Position numbers and translations under genes: made by a program. From Succinivibrio dextrinosolvens DSM 3072 (GTDB taxonomy: Bacteria > Pseudomonadota > Gammaproteobacteria > Enterobacterales > Succinivibrionaceae): 48,694 nt of DNA. Below, piece by piece: positions 44,381 through 48,694 of the stretch. The stretch's first letter is position 1, and every line of letters begins with the position of its first letter. The stretch is taken from positions 1 through 48,694 of the forward strand of contig NZ_FUXX01000016.1 of NCBI RefSeq assembly GCF_900167015.1, written 5' to 3'. A model generated the notes under the pieces. That model saw nothing but the letters and a program-made list of their open reading frames with translations, did no database searches and had not been told where the DNA came from.

Positions 44381-44404
44381 GGGGCTTATTGCAATTTTTT
44401 AAAG
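44376..44404 (-). promoter_or_regulatory. sigma32 heat-shock promoter of clpB
   Basis: On the minus strand CTTTAAA (44404-44398; consensus CTTGAAA) is followed after 14 bases by a perfect CCCCATAT (44383-44376). Transcription would start near 44369. It lies between pgeF and clpB, so clpB can be induced apart from rluD-pgeF. Confidence 0.72.
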
Positions 44405-44418
44405 AGAAGGGATATTTT

Positions 44419-45198
44419 TTAATTGATAGATATTATCGATGCCATACGTCCTGTCACATTTGATCTGCGATAGGAATAATACTTCTCATCAGAATATGTG
44501 TCTTCTCCACTGTAAACAATGTTGTTAACGCCACACTCAGTTAAAGCCTGAGAGCAAAGCAAAGGCAGAGAGCAAAGATATTTGCCGTTGTCTTCTGAAA
44601 CGAAGGCTTCTTTTGCATGAGAGAAATTCTCAGAAAACAGATCTAAGACTTCCTGTCCTACCTCAAAACTCTTTGGTCCAATACATGGACCAATATAAGC
44701 ATGAATATTTGAAAGAGAACACCTTCTCATAAGAGTTACAGCATTCTTAACGATTCCTGCCTTCAGACCTTTCCATCCACAGTGTACTGCAGCTATAACC
44801 TTTTTATCTTCACTAGCCATAAGCAGAGGAAGACAGTCTGCTGTAAGTACAGCCAGAGCAACATTTCTGTCATTTGTTACGATGCCATCAGCCTCTATGC
44901 CTAAAGAAACGGCCTCAGTACCTCTAAGCATAGCCTTGGCACTCTGCGCATTTCTGTAATCACACAGAACAACCTTGTCAGAATGAGTCTGATTCATCCA
45001 CACAATGCTCTTATGAACGGACTTCTCCAGAGTCTGTCTATTTTTCAGAACAATATGCTCATCATCACCGACATGAAGACCTAGATTAAAGCCTTTATAT
45101 GGATCTTCACTGTTACCGCCATCCCTGATGGTATAAGCAGCAGTTATTCCGTTAAGAAAATTCTCGACCTCAACAAGAGAACTACAGTTTTTCGCCAT
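44419..45198 (-). CDS. pgeF: purine nucleoside phosphorylase PgeF/YfiH (laccase-domain)
   Basis: The YfiH/LACC1 family enzyme cleaves purine nucleosides by phosphorolysis; it was once named polyphenol oxidase, and has been linked to peptidoglycan precursor editing. The 259-residue protein contains [10 protein letters not shown] and [19 protein letters not shown] with the metal ligands, and [19 protein letters not shown]. It overlaps the rluD 3' end by 17 bases. The order rluD-pgeF-clpB is the same as in E. coli and related bacteria. Confidence 0.93.
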   Translation of the reverse strand: MAKNCSSLVEVENFLNGITAAYTIRDGGNSEDPYKGFNLGLHVGDDEHIVLKNRQTLEKSVHKSIVWMNQTHSDKVVLCDYRNAQSAKAMLRGTEAVSLGIEADGIVTNDRNVALAVLTADCLPLLMASEDKKVIAAVHCGWKGLKAGIVKNAVTLMRRCSLSNIHAYIGPCIGPKSFEVGQEVLDLFSENFSHAKEAFVSEDNGKYLCSLPLLCSQALTECGVNNIVYSGEDTYSDEKYYSYRRSNVTGRMASIISIN

Positions 45199-46156
45199 TT
45201 ACCCTTTCATCCTCTCTAAGAAGTTCAATCAGCCTATTAAAATCGTCTGGGATAGGAGCATCAAAAGACATTGGCTCTCCACTTATAGGATGAATAAATT
45301 CAATATGAGCTGCATGAAGAGCCTGATGGCGATAGTTTCTTAACGCATCTGACAGCTCCTCTGAAGCGCCCTTCATCAGACGCAGACGTTTAATGCCATA
45401 GGTACCGTCACCTAATAGAGGATGATCGATTGATGCCATATGAACACGGATCTGATGAGTTCTACCGGTTTCAAGACGCAGTCTTAAAAGAGTATGTTCT
45501 CGGAACTGTTCCATAACTCTGTAGTGAGTTACAGCCTCTCTTCCCATGCCGTCACAAACTGTAGCCATTTTTGTACGGTTATGAGGGTCACGACTAATAT
45601 CTTTTTCGATAGTACCACCAGCAGTAATCAGACCTTCACAGATTGCCTCATATTCGCGAACAACATCGTGTTTACTGATTGCGCGGACAAGTTTAATCTG
45701 AGCATATTTTGAAAGAGCAATCACCATTAAACCTGAGGTGTCTTTATCAAGACGGTGAACAATACCTGCTCTTGCAAGCTGTGCTGTGCAAGGGAAATGG
45801 TATAGCATAGCATTCATAACAGTACCGTCCTTTACACCGGCACCAGGATGAACAACCAGTCCGACAGGCTTATTTATAACAATAAGATCATCATCCTGAT
45901 AAATGATGTCCAGAGGAATATCCTGAGGAACGGCATCAAGATTCTCTGGTTCAGGAAGATCTACTTCAATTTCCTGACCTGTACTTACCTTTACGCTAGG
46001 CTTTTTTGTAATTGTTCCATCAACGCTGACAAGTCCATTCTTGATGAACTCACCCAATGTACTTCTTGAGTTTGTGTCATCAAATGAAGCCAATGCAGCA
46101 TCCAGTCTCTTACCATGAAGCTCGTCAGTTACTATATATTTAATTTTTTCAGCCAT
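45182..46156 (-). CDS. rluD: 23S rRNA pseudouridine synthase RluD
   Basis: RluD makes pseudouridines 1911, 1915 and 1917 in helix 69 of 23S rRNA. The 324-residue protein has an N-terminal S4 domain (LDAALASFDDTNSRSTLGEF) and the catalytic motif HRLDKDTSGLMV, then LETGRTHQIRVHMASIDHPL. Length and the S4 domain favour RluD over RluA. It is divergent to bamD, as in other gammaproteobacteria, and translationally overlaps pgeF. Confidence 0.95.
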   Translation of the reverse strand: MAEKIKYIVTDELHGKRLDAALASFDDTNSRSTLGEFIKNGLVSVDGTITKKPSVKVSTGQEIEVDLPEPENLDAVPQDIPLDIIYQDDDLIVINKPVGLVVHPGAGVKDGTVMNAMLYHFPCTAQLARAGIVHRLDKDTSGLMVIALSKYAQIKLVRAISKHDVVREYEAICEGLITAGGTIEKDISRDPHNRTKMATVCDGMGREAVTHYRVMEQFREHTLLRLRLETGRTHQIRVHMASIDHPLLGDGTYGIKRLRLMKGASEELSDALRNYRHQALHAAHIEFIHPISGEPMSFDAPIPDDFNRLIELLREDERVNGEKL

Positions 46157-46261
46157 AAGCTCACTATCAAAAATTTAGATTAGATATTTACTCCTGCATA
46201 AGATAACATATACAATGATAAATTGTATCTATATTAAAAATAAAACATGAGGCTGAATTTG

Positions 46262-47011
46262 ATGTTTAAGAAGATTCTCATGCCATTTGTAATTGCAACA
46301 GCAATTGCAGTAACAGGCTGCTCTTCAGACAAAATTGAAAAAGATGCGGTGCCAGATTTATCTCAGGAAGCTTTACATGCAAAAGCTCGTCAGATGGCTG
46401 CATCAGGTGATTATGCAAAAGCTAGAGATTATCTTGAAGCTCTAGATTCAAGATATCCTTTTGGCGAACTTACCGATCAAGTCCAGCTAGATCTTATTTA
46501 TGTAAACTACAAATCACGCAAATCTGCTGAAACTACAGCTGCAATTGAAAGATTCCTACGTTTAAATCCAAATTCACAGTATGCAGATTATGTTCTGTAT
46601 ATGAAGGGTTTAAACGAAATGCAGAAACACGGCTCTCTGATTCAGGATTTCTTAGGATTCGATCGCTCTCAGAAAGATCCTCAGAATTATTTTGATGCCT
46701 ATAAGGCCTTCAAGGATCTTATAGACAGATATCCTAACTCTCCATACGCAGCTGATGCATATCATCGTCTTGTCTATATCAAGAATCAGCTTGCAAAGAG
46801 AGAATGGGCTATCGCAAGCTATTATCAGGATAGAGGAGCACTGGTTTCAGCAATTCGTCACTGCCAGGCAATTATCTATACCTACTATGACACTGAGTAC
46901 TGCGAAAAAGCTTTCAAGATGATGGCTGAGGATTATAAGAAGTTAGGTCTACAGCTTCCTTCATCTAATGTAGAGAAGGTAATTGCTGCTTCTACCTTCG
47001 AGAAGAAATAA
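46262..47011 (+). CDS. bamD: outer-membrane assembly lipoprotein BamD
   Basis: BamD is the essential lipoprotein of the BAM complex that inserts outer-membrane proteins. The mature part has TPR-like helices (ALHAKARQMAASGDYAKARDYL and SRYPFGELTDQVQLDLIYVN are shown in part) and RYPNSPYAADAYHRLVYIKN. I choose the ATG at 46262 (MFKKILMPF, 249 aa), which has GAGG upstream and gives a good lipobox VTGC (Cys20); an ATG at 46247 would add five residues. It is divergent to rluD. Confidence 0.93.
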   Translation: MFKKILMPFVIATAIAVTGCSSDKIEKDAVPDLSQEALHAKARQMAASGDYAKARDYLEALDSRYPFGELTDQVQLDLIYVNYKSRKSAETTAAIERFLRLNPNSQYADYVLYMKGLNEMQKHGSLIQDFLGFDRSQKDPQNYFDAYKAFKDLIDRYPNSPYAADAYHRLVYIKNQLAKREWAIASYYQDRGALVSAIRHCQAIIYTYYDTEYCEKAFKMMAEDYKKLGLQLPSSNVEKVIAASTFEKK

Positions 47012-47062
47012 TATTCGTCACATGGCATGAGTAGCTCTTACTCATGCCTCTAGGACTAAAAC

Positions 47063-47761
47063 TTGAACAGTTTTAAATACAATCCACCAAAAGAACCATT
47101 TCTCGACATACTTTTCCATGACGAACATATCATGGTGGTTAACAAACCATCCGGTCTATTGAGTGTTCCAGGACGTCTTCCAGAAAACCATGACAGCATT
47201 ATTGCCAGAATTCAGACAATGCACGCTGATGCTATGGCAGTACACAGACTTGATATGGATACCTCTGGAATCATGGTTGTAGGACTCAACAAACAGGCTA
47301 TATCCAATCTTGGACGACAGTTCAATATAAAAACAGTCTCAAAAAGATATGTTGCCCTTGTGAATGGAGAGATTCCTGAATCAGGTGAAGTAAATTTACC
47401 TTTACGCTGTGATATTGAAAACAGACCACTTCAGATCGTCGATTTTAAACAGGGAAAGGAATGTAAAACGCTGTTCAGTAAACTGAAGAACTGCATTATA
47501 AGCGATGAATACCAGTCAGATAATATAAGTGCCGTGAAACTCACCCCTGTAACAGGAAGATCTCATCAGCTCAGGGTTCATATGGCACAGATTGGACACC
47601 CAATATTGGGAGACAGATTCTATGCATCAGAAGAGGTAATGAACAAAACTGACAGATTATGTCTGCATGCCTTTTATCTGAAATTCAGCCATCCTGAAAC
47701 AAATCAACCGCTTGAGTTCTCAGTTAAAACTGATTTTCTAAATAATCTACCTTCTCTATAA
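47063..47761 (+). CDS. rluA: dual-specificity RNA pseudouridine synthase RluA
   Basis: RluA modifies U746 of 23S rRNA and U32 of some tRNAs. The 232-residue protein has the catalytic motif AVHRLDMDTSGIMVVGLNK and TGRSHQLRVHMAQIGHPILG. It lacks an S4 domain, as RluA does. The start is a TTG at 47063 preceded by TAGGA at about 7 bases; no upstream ATG fits. It lies 51 bases after bamD. Confidence 0.92.
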   Translation: MNSFKYNPPKEPFLDILFHDEHIMVVNKPSGLLSVPGRLPENHDSIIARIQTMHADAMAVHRLDMDTSGIMVVGLNKQAISNLGRQFNIKTVSKRYVALVNGEIPESGEVNLPLRCDIENRPLQIVDFKQGKECKTLFSKLKNCIISDEYQSDNISAVKLTPVTGRSHQLRVHMAQIGHPILGDRFYASEEVMNKTDRLCLHAFYLKFSHPETNQPLEFSVKTDFLNNLPSL

Positions 47762-47869
47762 AAATAGAGTCACTTCACACAAAGAAACATCTTTCTTTGA
47801 ATATATTAATAATTTTTTGTTTTTTTAATATGATAAAGACAGATATAGTGAACTTGTGGTGAATTATGT

Positions 47870-48085
47870 ATGAACTATACCTCCAACTACGATCTTTCTC
47901 ATGATGAGCTTATAAAATCACAAGCAATCCTAAGAAAGATTCATGATAAAACAAAACAGGGAATTGATAATGGAAAAGGTCCTTTCTATGCAGAGCTTTA
48001 CGATGAGCATTTCAATTTCGTTTTGGGAGCATCAAACAGCGTAGTTGAAACTCAATGTGCCTTGAATCATGCTGAAATGAAGTAA
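47870..48085 (+). pseudogene. N-terminal fragment of a cytidine/guanine-type nucleoside deaminase
   Basis: The 71-codon ORF contains GKGPFYAELYDEHFNFVLGA and SNSVVETQCALNHAEMK. It matches the start of the CMP/dCMP deaminase fold up to the zinc motif HAE. The second zinc motif PCxxC, about 30 residues further on, is missing because the reading stops right after HAEMK. Other frames beyond 48085 show no continuation. The palindromic repeats begin about 45 bases later, so truncation by a mobile segment is likely. Confidence 0.65.
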
Positions 48086-48128
48086 GATTCCCAAACCTGT
48101 TTTTTCGCACTTTTAAATAAAGCTTTTG

Positions 48129-48243
48129 CTAATCCCAGGAACGCGTTCCCAGGATTTAATCATGTATCTGGGATTATTCCAATGAACGCGTTCCTGGGAT
48201 TTAATCAGGTTTCTGGGATTTCCAACAAACGCGTTTGTTGGAT
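48129..48243. repeat. three ACGCGT-centred inverted repeats at 43-45 base spacing
   Basis: ACGCGT occurs at 48141-48146, 48186-48191 and 48229-48234. Flanks are CAGGAACGCGTTCCCAGG, AATGAACGCGTTCCTGGG and TCCAACAAAC-GCGTTTGTTGGA; the third is a perfect 22-bp palindrome (48221-48242). The stretches between share GGATTTAATCA and TCTGGGATT. This looks like a tandem array of a degenerate unit of about 45 bases. It could be iteron-like binding sites or a mobile-element end. Confidence 0.6.
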
Positions 48244-48533
48244 TGGCAGGATCAGCGTTTGATTATCTGATATTTAGTGAATTCAAAACCTTCTGACAGG
48301 GATACCATATCCCAGGTGAGGATTTTCTTTGTCAGAGACTTACCTTCTCTGATGTAGGCTGTCCATTGCTTTTCAATACAGTACTATATGAATAGTATGT
48401 AGAGAATGGAAATAAATTTAACGGACGCAATTTCCAGACTCTAGGTACTTCAAAATAAGCTTGTATTCCTAGGTTCACCATAGCTTTGATTGAAGTTGTA
48501 ATCAACAGACATTTAATCGGAGCTACCTTTCGT
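48244..48533 (+). ncRNA. non-coding region upstream of an IS110-type transposase; candidate bridge RNA
   Basis: No ORF is supported. Hairpins are seen: TCAGAGA/TCTCTGA with a 7-base loop (48332-48352), ACTAT/ATAGT near 48383, and GTTG-TAAT-CAAC near 48495. IS110-family elements of the IS110 group carry a guide (bridge) RNA in the non-coding end before the transposase. The element's left boundary cannot be fixed from one copy, so this is only a candidate. Confidence 0.3.
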
Positions 48534-48694
48534 ATGAAACCTAAGCTTAGTGATTATGAACTTGCAACCATTGCTTACCATCGTGACACGCTTGGTGTAA
48601 ATCCTGTCGCTGTTGATGTGGCAAGCAGAGTTATGCAGGTCTGTTATTTTGACAGCGATAAGAAGCTACTCAAAAACTTTCAGCTTGCCCGCAG
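48534..48694 (+). mobile_element. IS110-family transposase, 5' end (partial at window edge)
   Basis: The ATG at 48534 opens a frame to the window end, giving 53 residues: MKPKLSDYEL, then NPVAVDVASRVMQVCYFDSD and KKLLKNFQLAR. The VDVAS motif followed by CYFDSDKKL resembles the start of the DEDD catalytic domain of IS110-type transposases (D of AVDVAS). These enzymes recombine DNA without forming target duplications. The rest of the protein lies beyond the window, so family assignment is from a short stretch. Confidence 0.6.

Noticed and set aside
48129-48243. A CRISPR array
   Set aside because: Only three units are present, they are degenerate, the 'spacers' share sequence with each other, and no cas gene is visible.

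Overview
The window looks like chromosome from an AT-rich, polarly flagellated gammaproteobacterium, most probably a Succinivibrionaceae relative from an anaerobic gut or rumen habitat. This rests on recognised genes only, with no database search. The pointers are the clpB-pgeF-rluD / bamD neighbourhood, a FlrB/FlrC two-component pair, the H-ring genes flgO, flgP and flgT seen in polar flagellates such as Vibrio, an NqrM-like protein next to ApbE, and a phenolic acid decarboxylase suited to plant-derived substrates.

Layout. 1-3000: the tail of an unknown gene, padC with a PadR-type operator, and an nqrM-like/apbE pair. 3021-4745: proS, sharing a bidirectional terminator with the flagellar block. 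4809-18546: flagellar basal-body and chemotaxis genes (flgFGHI, flgD, flgBC, cheR, flgA, flgM, an orphan AAA ATPase, flgN, flgP, flgO, flgT). flgE, flgJ, flgK and flgL are absent. 18559-19698: an inverted repeat, a remnant of an adenylate-forming enzyme, tRNA-Arg(CCU) and an IclR regulator. 19774-22239: flrB-flrC. 22445-26338: purL. 26494-28285: a sigma28 promoter followed by a small basic ORF, fliS, a fliT-like gene and a PseH-like acetyltransferase. 28289-35968: a nine-gene minus-strand operon with two KAS III enzymes, two acyl carrier proteins, an adenylate-forming ligase, an SDR reductase, an alpha/beta hydrolase, a DASS-type permease and a second PseH-like acetyltransferase. 36344-41054: two divergent Maf flagellin glycosyltransferases. 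41341-41560: a structured RNA carrying a 20-codon hydrophobic ORF. 41727-47761: clpB, pgeF, rluD, bamD and rluA. 47870-48694: a truncated deaminase gene, three ACGCGT-centred repeats and the start of an IS110-family transposase.

How the genes work together. The flagellar regulon can partly be read from promoters. GG-N10-GC/GA sigma54-type elements lie before flgB, flgD, flgF, flgA, flgO, flgT (weak) and flrB. TAAA-N15-(GC/TA)CGA-type sigma28 elements lie before the fliS group and before the KAS III/ACP operon. FlrBC is the likely sigma54 activator, FlgM holds back sigma28, and FliS and the FliT-like protein chaperone late substrates. The sigma28 site suggests that the acyl operon is made together with filament genes. 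I infer that it builds an unusual acyl group, which PseH-like enzymes attach to an amino sugar that the Maf proteins then place on flagellin. No flagellin or sugar-nucleotide genes are in the window, so the substrate is unknown.

The strongest candidates for something new are this acylation operon, the structured RNA/micro-ORF at 41341-41560, twin GCAGGAG-loop hairpins after flgM, a CheR with a long repeat-rich N-terminus, and the replacement of flgE by a hairpin and a promoter.
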